Source: Paraphoma chrysanthemicola (taxonomy: Eukaryota; Ascomycota; Dothideomycetes; Pleosporales; Phaeosphaeriaceae). Taken from it: a stretch of 64,000 nt of DNA. The position numbers were made by a program, and so were the translations under genes. The notes under the pieces are model-generated. The model ran no database searches. It had not been told where the DNA came from and saw only the letters and a list, made by a program, of their open reading frames with translations. This document shows positions 24,325 to 35,114 of this stretch, in pieces; positions within the stretch are counted from its first letter, which is position 1; each line of letters begins with the position of its first letter. Where the stretch lies: contig JAGMWG010000022.1 in assembly GCA_020744225.1 (NCBI GenBank), positions 1 to 64,000 of the forward strand, in the 5' to 3' direction.

Positions 24325-25230
24325 TCACCATGCTTCACCAACGCAATCTGTGCTGCATCCTCGCCCATTTTGGTAGATCTCACGCTGAAATTTCAGCTTG
24401 TACAGCCTCGTCAGCTTATCTATCGCATGATCGACACCATCTCGGAATGCATACGCCCCGAACTGGTCTTCTCTGGCAAGCGGCTTGAGATCAGATAGGC
24501 TCCACAGCCTCATGTCAAGACGAATATCGTGCTCAAGCAGGTCGTGTGCCTTGCATAGCGTAGAGTACGCAAAGAGCAGCTCGAAGTGGAAGCCTGCATT
24601 AGTGGCGTTGCGAGGGTTCTTGCGGTCCTCGAGATGATCTGACATCTTGATGCTGATGGGCCCCCGCGTGCTGGACGTTTTTTTGCTGCATCTCCATCCC
24701 GATGGCGTTCTTGTGGTCGATATACTTCATGGCATCGAACCACCCGGCACAGTAGTTGTGTTTGCGCATGAGGACAATGTGCCTGCTCGAAAGTGCGCAG
24801 CTTTTGAGACAGTTGCTCCTCTATCTTCTTTTCCGTCTCAGATACTCTGAGATCAGCATCACGAGCCTGTCCTTGCAAGGCACCATCTGGCTCGCGCTCC
24901 ATATTTTTGAGCTGCTGGTCTAGATCGCGTTGCGCAACGCGGGCGTCGGCAAGTTGCGTGTCGTTGGAAAAGCAGTGAGGATATCGCAAGTGGTATGAGT
25001 CGCTGTGGCCTTGTGTCTGGTGCGGTTAGTAGCCAGGATGCGCTATCACAGCCTCTCAACTTCTTTTCCCCTTAGCATCTTGGAGCATCACCGATTGCGG
25101 CGCTGATCACTTCGTACTTTGTGCCCGGAGCAGTGTCTCTTTTAAGAGGCGAGCTGCAATCTTGCTGAGATCTATCGAAAGCTGAGTAAGAATTGAATCT
25201 AGGAGCTACTGGCAGACAAGGATTCGGCAT
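24325..25230 (-). pseudogene. Frameshifted coiled-coil gene of unknown function
   Basis: Protein-like segments appear in sequence on the minus strand but in different frames. The ATG at 25230-25228 opens a 52-codon frame (starts MPNPCLPVAPRFNSYSAFDR). An intron can be proposed from a GTGATC donor after the codon for GTKYE to the acceptor after CTACTAACCGCACCAG. It leads in phase into a charged coiled-coil-like stretch (ARVAQRDLDQQLKNMEREPD, then SETEKKIEEQLSQKLRTFEQ). The frame then shifts by one to RKHNYCAGWFDAMKYIDHKN, and shifts again at a seven-T run on the plus strand (24678-24684) to MSDHLEDRKNPRNATNAGF, ending at 24325. No family is recognised. It could be a decayed gene, an unusual intron pattern, or an assembly error at the homopolymer. 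Confidence 0.4.
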
Positions 25231-25359
25231 GGTGGAGAATCACAGGACTCGCCGTGCGGCTAAAGAAGTTTAATTGATGTGACAACGCCAGGGCATGCAG
25301 TCTAATGTATCTAATGTAAACCTATACACAAAAAAATTGCCGAGTTTAGCGAGGGGTTT

Positions 25360-26393
25360 TTACTTCCTGCTACGTCGGAACGCGGCGAAGGGCGGGAAGA
25401 AGTATGCAGGATGGAAGACAGTAAGCACCACGCATGCAATCGCAAGCATCCTATGAGAAGGTTAGTTTCCCTTCGTGGTATAGCAAAGCCATGTTGTACT
25501 CACATGCCGTCCAGGAGTAAGAACTCCTTCTCGTTACGCATGAGCGCATTTCCCCAACCGCCAGCCATTTCAGGGAGTCTGTAAATGCAGCGAATCAGCA
25601 CAGTGATGTATGCGAGGGTGACCATCCATCCAAAGGTCTTGAGTTTCCACATGGCGAGGTCACCGTTGTCCCTGTCGAGGTGGTACGCGCTCTTTTCGTT
25701 GATAGACTCGCGCTTCGATGTTCCCTTCTTGTAGCGGATAATGTACACGACAACAAGAATACCGCACACGGCCATAGTGACGACTTGAAAGGCGATACCG
25801 GCCACGATCATATTGTTTCCAGCATCGATGAGCTTCTTGTCTTTGGTTCCACCCGCAGCGGCTAGTCCGCCACCAATTCCTTGCAATACCATGGAGCCGA
25901 AGTCGCAGCCGACAAATACCCATGGATAGAGACGCGGCTTGAGGACTGAGTACTGCGGACCGCAATACAGGACAAAGTGCTTCAGCGTCAAGTAGATGGC
26001 AGCGGCAACAAAACTTGGTCCGAGCACCAAGGCGCAAATCTGAAGCTTGAAGCCGCTTTCATTCCAGGGGTTGTTGTGCATGATGATGCGGCCAATGTAG
26101 CCGGCGCATTCGAGGAACGTCCCGATGCCGAGCGCGAGCGTGTATGTCCATGTCTTAGTCATGATGCCAATGACCAGACATGCTATGAAGCATATACCAA
26201 ACACGGCAGCCAAGAAGGCGTTTGCGCCCATGTTAGGACGGTAGCCATATAGTGTGGCGTTGACGGGGCATCTGGCTGAGACTTCGAGACATTTCCTGAA
26301 ATCGCCCTTGGGTCGGTCGGTGGCGGCTGAGATGAGAGGAAGGAGGCATGCAAGCGTCAGCAGCGCGGCGCGGCGCACGGTAGACTTCTGCAT
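25360..26393 (-). CDS. RTA1-family multi-pass membrane protein
   Basis: Two exons fit: 26393-25504 and 25450-25360, with a 53-bp GT-AG intron (donor GTGAGT, acceptor CATAG), giving 326 residues. The N-terminus has a signal-like stretch (AALLTLACLLPLISA), then a short extracytoplasmic segment with two Cys, then about seven membrane spans. These include the family-typical ECAGYIGRI and PSFVAAAIYLTLKHF segments and, across the splice junction, LLLDGMMLAIACVVLTVFHP. RTA1 proteins (PF04479; yeast Rta1, Rsb1) are linked to 7-aminocholesterol resistance and lipid or sphingoid-base translocation at the plasma membrane. The exact substrate here is unknown. Ignoring the intron would end the protein at TGA 25502-25500 and lose the last membrane-proximal motif. 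Confidence 0.93.
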
Positions 26394-27243
26394 CGTGCAA
26401 AGTGTAGCTCAAGAAAGGCCGTAACGAAATAGAAGCGGCGCCTCAGGGCACTTGAAGGGGAGTCGAAGAAGCGGCGAAGTCAAAGTCGTAAATCGCAAAC
26501 GGGGCCATATTCACCGGCGGCGCAGTCCTTTGTATCCTTTTCAAACAGCGTAGCACCTGCCGTATGCGCCGTATCATGTTTGCCTGGCGCCTGGGTTGCC
26601 CGAAGCCCACTTCGCGTCTCGCGTGCAAGCGAGATCTCTAAGCGATCGCAAAGGTCGTTGCAAAATCGTCATGATTGGGCAAAGTAAGAAGCTGACGTGA
26701 TCCGAGCGTATGGTGGCGTTGCGGCAAAACGACGTGCCGACGCTGGTTAGGCTTGGTGGTGGTGCGGTGCGTGGTTCTTACGCGTGGAAAAAATGGGGGT
26801 GAAGACTGATGATGGAGAGACTCTCTCAGGCGACATATGTGAGTTACGCTTGGAAGTCGGGTGGGGAATCTGCGATTGAAGGGCCTTTGGGGTGTTAGAA
26901 GCTTGGTGCATCGTCCTCATGCGCTCCGCGGAAGGATGCAAATCTAGATTGCGCTAGGAACAGCCCATATTGTCGGCATGGTCAACTTTCCCACCGGTTT
27001 CGACGACTTCCCTACACTTCATCATCATGAGATGTCGTCGGATATTCGGCAAGAATTCGACTTATTTCTACTCGTATGCTTGTAGTCGGACAGGGGCTGG
27101 AGACCCCTGAGTTTTACTACTACCTACACTATATAACAGAAGCGTAAGCATATCCCCAGTGTCAAAAAATGCTATAGCTACATCTGCATCGACTCGCTAT
27201 TTCAATTGGCTTCTCTCTCTATAAATCTGCCGTGCCTAGTTTT
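26394..27243. other. Divergent promoter region, no convincing gene
   Basis: This lies between the RTA1-family gene (minus) and the Zn2Cys6 regulator (plus). A TATAAA-like element at 27221-27226 lies upstream of the regulator. Small minus-strand ORFs at 26443-26628 and 26747-26941 are unconvincing. Confidence 0.45.
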
Positions 27244-27513
27244 ATGAAGAGGCTCGCGACGAACATGGAGCCAATGCTTAGTCACCAGCTGGTTTTATTT
27301 GCCATTTTCGGAGGCGGGGCTCCCGGTCATATGATCTGGACGCTTGTCCGTCACCCAGCAAGAAATACTCGCCTCCACAATGAGGCACTATGCGCAACCA
27401 ACTTCAATGATCCATCAGAACAAGCACCACGAATGGGTCTCGCTGCAGTCGTCCGCTGTCGAGTAACTCGCCTCACCACATCTATCTTGTGGTCGTTGTT
27501 TGGACCGTCATGA
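27244..27513 (+). promoter_or_regulatory. Long upstream ORF overlapping the regulator start codon
   Basis: An ATG at 27244 opens 89 codons ending at TGA 27511-27513. That stop overlaps the ATG at 27510 proposed for the regulator (sequence ATGA). The peptide (begins MKRLATNMEPMLSHQ) has no recognised domain. If the mRNA begins near the TATA-like element at 27221, ribosomes would meet this ORF first, so it could limit regulator translation or permit termination-reinitiation. The overlap is seen; the role is inferred. Confidence 0.35.
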
Positions 27514-29762
27514 CCTCGCCAGACGTTCGGCTTGACATGAATCCACGGCCTAGCATCGTGATACCACAGGCTGCACGCCGCCAAGCAATGGACGGCAGCA
27601 CAGATCCTAGACAGAGATTCTCGAAGAGTCGCAATGGCACGTTCGTCTTGAGCTGTTTCCTTCAGCCAAGGTTACACTATGCCCCTTTTTGACCTTACGC
27701 GCCGCTAACTTTTGCATCATCAGGATGTGTGACTTGCAAGGCTCGAAGAGTCAAGTGCGATGAAACAAAACCTACGTGTGAGCAGTGTGCTCGTCGACGC
27801 ATCACTTGTGGCGGCTACAAGATTGATATCAGATGGAAGCAAGCGTCCGGCCCCAACAAGCCAACCTCACCGAAGCGGAGCAAGGCGGGCTCTTCCAGCC
27901 ACAATCGTCGATCAAGTACAGATGACCGCCTCAATGCGTCAAGTTTTCTGGATGCTAGTGACCGGATTGATCCGAACACTGGGCCTCACCAGCAGCTGCT
28001 GTCTTTACATGATGGTTCGAAGCAATTGTCGGATTTGGACTTACCAACATCGAACATCAATCAGCGCAACATGAATCTTCTGACCCCTCGGTCCATGGGT
28101 ATATTATTTCCGGATTTGGATGCCGATGCCACACAAGCACTGCCCACTCCGGACCAAGCAACTCATAGCTCAAATACATCACCTCCATGCGTAGTCGAGA
28201 CTGCTCAGATCAACGCGACTGACTATGATCACGAATTATGGAACATGGAAACGTTCTGGGAAGAGTATCTGAAACCTCTCCCAGCGACACCATTCATGCC
28301 GGACATTTCCACCGGTGGTGCACAAGCATTGGCGGAACGTAACAGCGACCGCGAAGAATATATCACAACTACTTTCCGTCACGAGATATGCCACAAGCTC
28401 TCTATTGAAGAGGATCCTAAGCAAAACCCATGGTGGAATCTTGTTTGGCCTCTAGCTGTTGATCACCCTGCAGTCTACAATGCCGTTGCAGCCCTGACAT
28501 GTTTTGGAACCAATGGGGACTCGTCACATCAACTTTCAGATGGCGCACAATACTTACACCGAAGCACGCAGAGTCTCTCCGAGCAGATGGAGAAGGGCGA
28601 TATACCCCTGAACGCTGCTCTAGCTGCAACCCTGGCGCTTGGCTTTGCTGAGAACTGGGACTGCAATAATTCATCGGGCGGGCCTATGCATATCCGTGGC
28701 GGCGGGTTGCTGCTCCAACAAATTATTTCCAACCACGGCAACGTCTCTTTTGGCAATGAGGAGCAGACTCGCCTAAGCTTTTTGGCACATACGTGGACGT
28801 ATATGGATGCATTAGCTCGCTTTACTTGTGGCGAACTATCACATCCGTATCATGGAGGCGTTTCTACTCCTGACCTGACTGTGTTTGCAACGGATGCATC
28901 GAACCTCGACCCTTTGATGGGTTACGCTACGGCGTTGTTTCCTGTCTTAAGGAATGTCGCAGACCTGATCAACAGAGCCAGGGCCAGAGAAGTGTCACGG
29001 AACTCCCCTGCCATCATCTCGCAGGCGCTCGAATTGAGAAGCACAATTGAGCGCTGGTCATTGCCGATCGACCTTGAAGCCATTGATGATGAGCCTTCCC
29101 AGCTCATGACCGACGCAATTCAGACAGCCGAAGCATACAGGTGGTCTGCCCTATTGATGCTATATCAAACGGTGCCAGAACTGCCCAACTTGACATCTTA
29201 CGGCGAGCTCGCCCAAAAGATCTTGGTGTATCTGGCCACGATACCACTTAGCTCATCCACAAACATCGTTCATATCTTTCCGCTTATTGTCGCAGGCTGC
29301 GACGCGGTGGAAGAAGAGGACAGACAGTTCGTGCGTGACAGATGGAATGCAATGTCACAGCGTATGGTGCCCGGTGTCGTTGATCGATGTTTGAGGATAA
29401 CCGAAGAGATCTGGAAGAGGAGAGAAGAGTATCTTTGGAGACGTGGATTGTCGTTCACAGCAATCGGACGCCAAGTCAATACAACCATGAATGAGTCAAC
29501 TACGCTCTCAAAGGATATAGCCAGCTTCATTAACTTTGGTACAAGCCCAGGGGCGAGCTCGAGCGGCAGCACTGAGCGACTTGTTCGCAAAGGCAACGAC
29601 TTTCCCATATCTGCTGCATTCAAGAAGGGTGTCGACATGCTTACAAGGTCTGGATGTACGGAGTACACTGTACGAGGGAGACTACACTGGCTTGGGGTGA
29701 TGAAAGATTGGAATTGGCAGTGTAAGTGGTGGTGCACCGACGATTTCCAGGGACTCAGCTAA
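27510..29762 (+). CDS. Zn2Cys6 transcription factor with fungal-specific regulatory domain
   Basis: Two exons fit: 27510-27636 and 27724-29762, giving 721 residues. The junction lies inside the zinc-cluster lead-in SKSRNG-CVTC, a phase-1 position where many fungal Zn2Cys6 genes carry an intron. The six cysteines are at residues 44, 47, 54, 61, 64 and 71 (CVTCKARRVKCDETKPTCEQ, then C and C), a C-x2-C-x6-C-x6-C-x2-C-x6-C cluster. The rest looks like a Fungal_trans_2-type domain (PF11951), for example WWNLVWPLAVDHPAVYNAVA and GFAENWDC. The intron donor is GCACGT, not GT. The nearest GT (27641) would shift the frame and abolish the cluster. Either a GC-AG intron is used or this allele is damaged. 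Later in-frame ATGs at 27537 and 27588 are alternative starts. Target genes are unknown. Confidence 0.85.
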
Positions 29763-31762
29763 TGCACCCCATTCAGTCATGCTTGGCTGATAGCAACCGC
29801 GTATTTCGCCAACTTAGCCAAACTTTAGATCGGGAAGGAGGCAACCTGCATAATCCGGTGTTCTCTGCCCTACATCAGTCCTGGCGTGCTTCCTTCTTCG
29901 CGCGAAGCCCAGAGAGCTTTGCATCATTAGTGATACATGTGCACAGCAACTGAGTGCTACGTACCTGATCCTGAAGCCATTTATCCCGTGCAAAGTCGAG
30001 GAGAATCTGGCGGCAGCGCTTACGGCCTCTCCAGCATGCGAACGCGTCTAGCATCTTAGATCACCAGAGTCGACTTCATGCAATCGGATTCGACGAGAGC
30101 AAAGCAATCTTTGTGCATTGGGAAGGTGGGCCCCTCGATACTTCTGACATTAGACGCATCCTACGCAACTGGGACGAGCCGAGAGTCAACAGAGAAAAGG
30201 TGCAACTGCATTGTCGCACTGCAAACTTTCAATAATTGTGGAGGAACTGTACTGACTATCCTAAACCCCTTTCACTGTCTTCTATAATCTACACCTTGTT
30301 CCCAGGCGAAAGCCAATAGTGGGGCGTTCGCGAGAACTGACACACAGCGCTTTGGGATGCATCGGCAACGAAGCGGCTGTTCGAAAAGCAGCCTACTGGA
30401 ATGGAAGCCCTGCTGAATGGAAATAGCGCCGCTGGGGAGGATGTAAGTGGAGAAGAGGGCGGGTATGATGGAGAAGGGGAGTTTAGTGAGGAGGAAGAAT
30501 TCTAGAGTTAGTAAGACGTGACGAGAGGAGAAGCTGCGATTCAGGGTGGGCATAAGGGCTAGATTGAGTTTGAGGTCTTTTCCTTCAGCTTTTCTTTGGC
30601 AAAGATGACTCTGACCGTATCTCGAGCTCCGGGACACACATACACCCTAAGCACATAGATCGGCATGTACACGTGCTTTCTCTAGAGCAAGTCAGATGTG
30701 TAGAAAAGGGTAGGAGGAAGTAGGCCGACGAATGCAACAAGGAATGAGTTCAAATAATCTTCTCACTTGCGTGGATTTTCTTTTGAATACATCCAGGCTA
30801 TAGTTTCGATGGTGAAGGTATATACCAAGCTACAGCGGTTCAGGACTAAGCACACCTAGCGAACATTGGTGAGCATTACCATATGTATTAATCTACGTCT
30901 GCGGTCGCATCACATCTGGATGAAGCGCCCACGCAAGAAGGCCGCCGCAAATTCTTACCGTGGGAATCTCGGCGGCTGCACCACTGAGCAAGGAACAGAG
31001 ATATGTGGCAAAGAAGCTAAGGCATATGCAGGATATTTAGCTAACTCCCCGAAAAGGAACGTTACGCTGTGCTGCATGTTCATGCCTCCAATGAGACATC
31101 TCGTTCGCAGCACCCACACATTGTCATAGGTGTGGCGCGGATGTCATGGGAACATCACCTTCAGAGCCAAATATTAGTCAGGATACTGGTCTGACCAAGC
31201 AACCTTGCGCTCTACCTGACTCAACACAGTCCCTGATCTTCATCCTCGTGATACTCGTGGTGCTTGCAAGGCATTGTATTGGCACGCAGTGCTGATTCTA
31301 CACGGGAGCAGCGAACTATCCAATCCTTGATATATCATTGCGAACCAACACTTGACGAGATAGCGCTCCATGTCCCCTTTTCATCGCGATGCCGTCTTGG
31401 TCTCAGCCATAATTGACATCGTCCAAGGAATGGGTAAGTCGTTGCTTGGGGTAGTTTTCTACACAGCCCATTGTTCTCTCACTTTTACAGTCATAGCACA
31501 CAATTGGCTGAAGTGAGTGTGTTCTCTCACTGTCCGTGTTTGGCTTGCGTCATATCGAGCTTGTCCGTGATATGTAAACGAGCAGCGATCTCCTTCAACT
31601 CACTCTCTGTTTGCGGCACGCACCAGTAATATAGAAACAGCCTCCCACTTTGAATCTTCGACACTCTTCTCTTCCACCCCCCACCCACAACAAGCGAAAC
31701 GGCTTTCAACCTGGGAAATACACAAATTCAACTCAACCTCTCACCGACACGGCTTCACCACA
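29763..31762. other. Intergenic, no convincing gene
   Basis: Two kilobases of scattered short ORFs (69-121 codons) on both strands without recognisable features. The last part contains the promoter and leader of the cysteine-rich secreted protein gene; the bases just before its ATG are A/C-rich, as in well-expressed fungal genes. Confidence 0.5.
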
Positions 31763-32257
31763 ATGAAACTCTTTAACCTCATTCTCGCCCTGCTTGGCTT
31801 CACGGTCATGGTCTTTGCGTCGGGAATTCCTCGCGACGACACGGTCACGTCCGCCGACAACATTGGCATGATGTGCGCGGAAGGCGAACGCAAGTGCCTC
31901 GCTGCAAACGATGATGGCAAGGATGGCGGCGTCTCCGAGTGCGTCAACGGCTACTGGAAGATGATCCAAGATTGTCGATCGTACGAACGCTGTGTCGATA
32001 AACCAGCCCCTCACTGCACCTGGGCCCAGCTCCGTCGCGACACTGGCGAGCCTGCATCTGCTGACGCTTCTGCCGCGGCCTGCCGTGAGGGCGAGCCTTA
32101 GTGCCTTGCCGCAAACGACGACGGAAAGGACGGTGGAGTATTTCAGTGCGTCAATGGTTACTGGAAGATGTTTCAGGATTGCCGCTCTTTCGAGTGTTGC
32201 GTCATGACTCCAGCCCCTCATTGTACGTGGGCAAAGGCGCCTAGGGCACTGGAGTAG
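31763..32257 (+). CDS. Small secreted cysteine-rich protein with a stop-interrupted duplicated module
   Basis: The ATG at 31763 opens 112 codons ending at TAG 32099-32101. Residues 1-19 are a clear signal peptide (MKLFNLILALLGFTVMVFA). Module 1 (from the Cys codon at 31874) has six cysteines. Its key stretches are CLAANDDGKDGG, CVNGYWKM and PHCTW. The TAG is followed in the same frame by a second module (from 32081 to about 32230) with the same pattern, and the extended frame ends at TAG 32255-32257. The copies differ mainly at third codon positions, so both evolved as protein. The first copy has AAG where the second has TAG. As it stands the gene makes a one-module protein plus a short tail, unless the stop is read through. 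The spacing resembles small secreted fungal proteins that may bind cell-wall sugars or act as effectors; that is inference. Confidence 0.75.
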
Positions 32258-34237
32258 AACTCTTGTGAGTCTATTGCTCTCGCTGCTTGAGGGCTGGGTT
32301 GACTTCGAGGCGACAGTGCACCAAACTTGACCTTCGACCGGGATATGCGAATTGAACGGAGACTTTGGGGTTTGAATCACAAAAGATGAATGGCATAGAT
32401 TGATGAACACGTGGAATGTGGTATTCGGATACTTCTTGGGATTCCAACCTCTATAAGAAATGAGACTATCACTATCAGGGACTATTCCTCACTGGGTCAT
32501 GTAAGGAAATATTCGCCTTGACCAATTGGTACAAATACAGCGCGTCATTCGCCGCCCGTCTCATGCCCGAACTAACAACGTGTTCCCTCGTAGTACCATA
32601 GTACCAAGAAACGCTCTGATGATGTGAGGCGCACTTAACGGCAGCTCATCAGGATCGAGCGAGACATAAGGATGAGCTATTCGGAGGTTAGGTGACACAG
32701 GGGTTCGATGGCGTAGAAGACAACTCTAACAAGTCGAAGATGTTTCGAACTGCTACATTGTTTGAACGGGTATCGTTTACTTACAGCTAGCTCTCTGCAT
32801 GTACGCTTCCACCTCGGGTCACTTGCTGCATCTGTTCAAGACTCGAGACTGACGAGATTACATAGACAGTGGAAATCGAAGAGCGCGATATATTACGGAG
32901 TTCGACTCTGTATTTCCGAAACCATATCGCTTACTGAAATATCTGCAGAAGAACATCTCTACCAAATATGATAACTCGTCCTACTCATCTTGGACAGCTA
33001 ACTGAAGGGAGCCGCTCTTTGATAGATCAGGATTTCCCAATTGCATGGTCCACCGTAAAGGGCCTGCGGCGGTAGTAGGACGACTCAGCCGATACCTCAT
33101 GAACGTGGACAACATTTCTTTTGTGTCCTTCGCCGTCGCCACTGTCGTCGCTGTCATCCTTACTCGAGCTTCGCTGCGCTTTTTCTTCGTTCGAGAAGCC
33201 CGACGCTTTGCAGAATCTGTCGCTCTAGAACAACGCATATTAGCTGATGTATGCCACTGGGAGAGGAGGAATTTGTTATGGCAAAATACAGATTCGGTCG
33301 GGTGGTCTTACTATACGGCTATGTACTCAGTACAGTGTTGTTCTAAAGAGTTGCTACGTGCTATTTGTTTGATAGGCCGAATGTCTTCAGGTGCTATTGA
33401 AGATTGACTCTTATAGTCGCTCGGAGGCATCTAGAGATTTAACTATGTTAAGGTATGCTACGGTTGTAGGAAGAAAAAAACGAAGGTCTTCAGTGACCTT
33501 TCAGTGCACACGACCGGTGGAATGGCGAAAGCACACGCCGGATATATCTGTCTTGGTGATATCTCCGCCGTTGCTCCCGGGGCTGTGTGCTTACTAGTAC
33601 TCTTGAGACGCTGCTTGAAGTCTTCTGTCAGCATTTTAACGCTCCTTGTCACTCGCATCTTGTCTTTGAAGGCGAGGATAGTCTTGTTAATTTTGTCAAT
33701 GTCAATTTTTTGTTATTAATGTCAATAAAGAGTAAATCTATCATTAAGCTAGTAGGTTCATTGCCGTCAATCGTACGACGACTATAGAGCGCAACAGAGA
33801 AAATCTACGGTCTCAGGGCAAACTTTGGTATCATTTGAATGCCGGTAGATAGATCAATATCTGCTGAAGAGTCGACAGCGTACAATATTTACCTTGGCAA
33901 GGACCTCAGAAGAGTTCAACAAGGTGAGGCCTCCACTTGAGGCATACGACTGGGCAACTACATTTCTTTGTTAGTGGAGGAGAGTTATGTAGCAGTAATG
34001 CACGTTTTTTTTTTTTGATGTGGCGCCTCAGCCTAGTCTGACTCGGCTCGTAATTTTTCAACCGCACGTTGACCCCTGACTCCACCAATCACACAACACA
34101 GCTCTGCAGTACTAACAGCATCGAATTTCCCCCGGTTTGGCATCCTCATGTTCGATTATAGGACTAATTCTGGGACTTTGAACTGCCGTGTAGGATATAT
34201 TTCTGCTAAATTTGAATCTTCCCATTCAACAGCAACT
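32258..34237. other. Intergenic, partly AT-rich, possible relic
   Basis: No convincing gene. The part from about 33400 to 34030 is AT-rich and includes a 12-T run (34005-34016). On the minus strand around 33600-33720 a short protein-like segment (KINKTILAFKDKMRVTRSVK) is visible after tandem stop codons; this may be a fragment of an old gene, family unknown. A 120-codon ORF at 33045-33407 has one hydrophobic segment but no other support. Confidence 0.4.
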
Positions 34238-34328
34238 GGCTCGGTGGTGTAGTTGGTTATCACGTCAGTCTAACAAGGCACTCGCCCTCGGACACTGAAG
34301 GTCCCGAGTTCAAACCTCGGCTGAGTCA
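34238..34328 (+). tRNA. tRNA-Val (AAC) with a short intron
   Basis: The acceptor stem GGCTCGG pairs with CTGAGTC (two G-T wobbles), with discriminator A at 34328. The anticodon stem TCAGT/ACTGA encloses the loop C-T-AAC-A-C, with anticodon AAC at 34272-34274. A 17-base intron (34276-34292) sits one base 3' of the anticodon, the canonical position for nuclear tRNA introns. The D-arm region (GGTGTAGTTGGTTATCACG) and the T-arm (GTTCAAACC) supply the A and B boxes for RNA polymerase III. The CCA end is not encoded. The sequence resembles eukaryotic Val-AAC tRNAs. Confidence 0.92.
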
Positions 34329-34350
34329 TCCAAACGCATCGCAGCGTTTC

Positions 34351-34355
34351 TTTTT
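34351..34355 (+). terminator. RNA polymerase III terminator
   Basis: A run of five T lies 23 bases after the tRNA-Val 3' end, the usual stop signal for RNA polymerase III. Confidence 0.7.
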
Positions 34356-34697
34356 GTGGTTGTGGAATACTTTTTGGGTGGTTGTGGCGCTGAGGGACGA
34401 TGTGGGAGATTGTCTGGTTGATTCTGTGCATTTTGGGATGCTAAGCGAGCTCAGGAACACGGAATACGCATGGCGGATGTCACCAAATATTTACGAAACG
34501 TTTGTGACTTTTTGGTTCCAGGGTTGGCATTGCGATGATGTTTTTGGGGTCGGTGCGTGTGCATGATTGTGAATCGCCAACAAGCTCGTGACGAGCAACA
34601 CCACACATACACACTACCCGTCTATTGTGTTAAATACCTACGACATAGACTTAATCACAAGGATCACAAGGCATAACCCGGGTCATTGAACATCGCA

Positions 34698-35114
34698 ATG
34701 TCTTCTGCTGTCGACTTGACGAAACTGCCAACTCCCCCAGCCTGCATAGCAGACTTCTGCCTCATCCCACTCGGCACACCAACCGCATCGGTCTCAAAAG
34801 AGGTTGCGCAAGTTCAACGACTTCTGAAGCAGAGTGGGCTGGAGTATTCAATGCATTCGGCCGGGACTACCGTCGGTATGTTGCATGTTGTCGAGTGACG
34901 TTAGATTCGATATTGAAAAAATGCGCTGATGCACGTCGTAGAAGGTTCCTGGGACGATGTTATGAGGGTCATTGGACAGTGTCATGCTATGCTGCATCAG
35001 AATGGGGTTGTGCGGATTCAGAGCGACATCAGAGTGGGCAGCAGGACGGACAAGAAACAGACACACCAAGACAAGGTGAATGCTGTCGAGAAGCTTCTTA
35101 GAGAAGATGAATGA
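34698..35114 (+). CDS. ECM15: UPF0045 / thiamine-binding-fold protein (Ecm15-like)
   Basis: Two exons fit: 34698-34875 and 34942-35114, with a 66-bp GT-AG intron, giving 116 residues, close to the usual 100-110 of the family. The sequence has the family landmarks: an N-terminal strand followed by SVSKEVAQVQRLLKQSGLEY, then MHSAGTTVEGSWDDVM across the splice site, then VRIQSDIRVGSRTDKKQT. The family (MTH1187/YkoF-like, PF01910; yeast Ecm15) forms ferredoxin-like dimers or tetramers, and some members bind thiamine. The cellular role in fungi is unclear; the yeast gene was named from a cell-wall mutant screen. The gene starts 370 bp downstream of the tRNA. Confidence 0.9.

Noticed and set aside
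31733..32410. A 225-codon minus-strand ORF across both cysteine-rich modules
   Set aside because: Differences between the two copies fall at third positions of the plus-strand frame, and the plus strand has a signal peptide; the antisense frame is a by-product.
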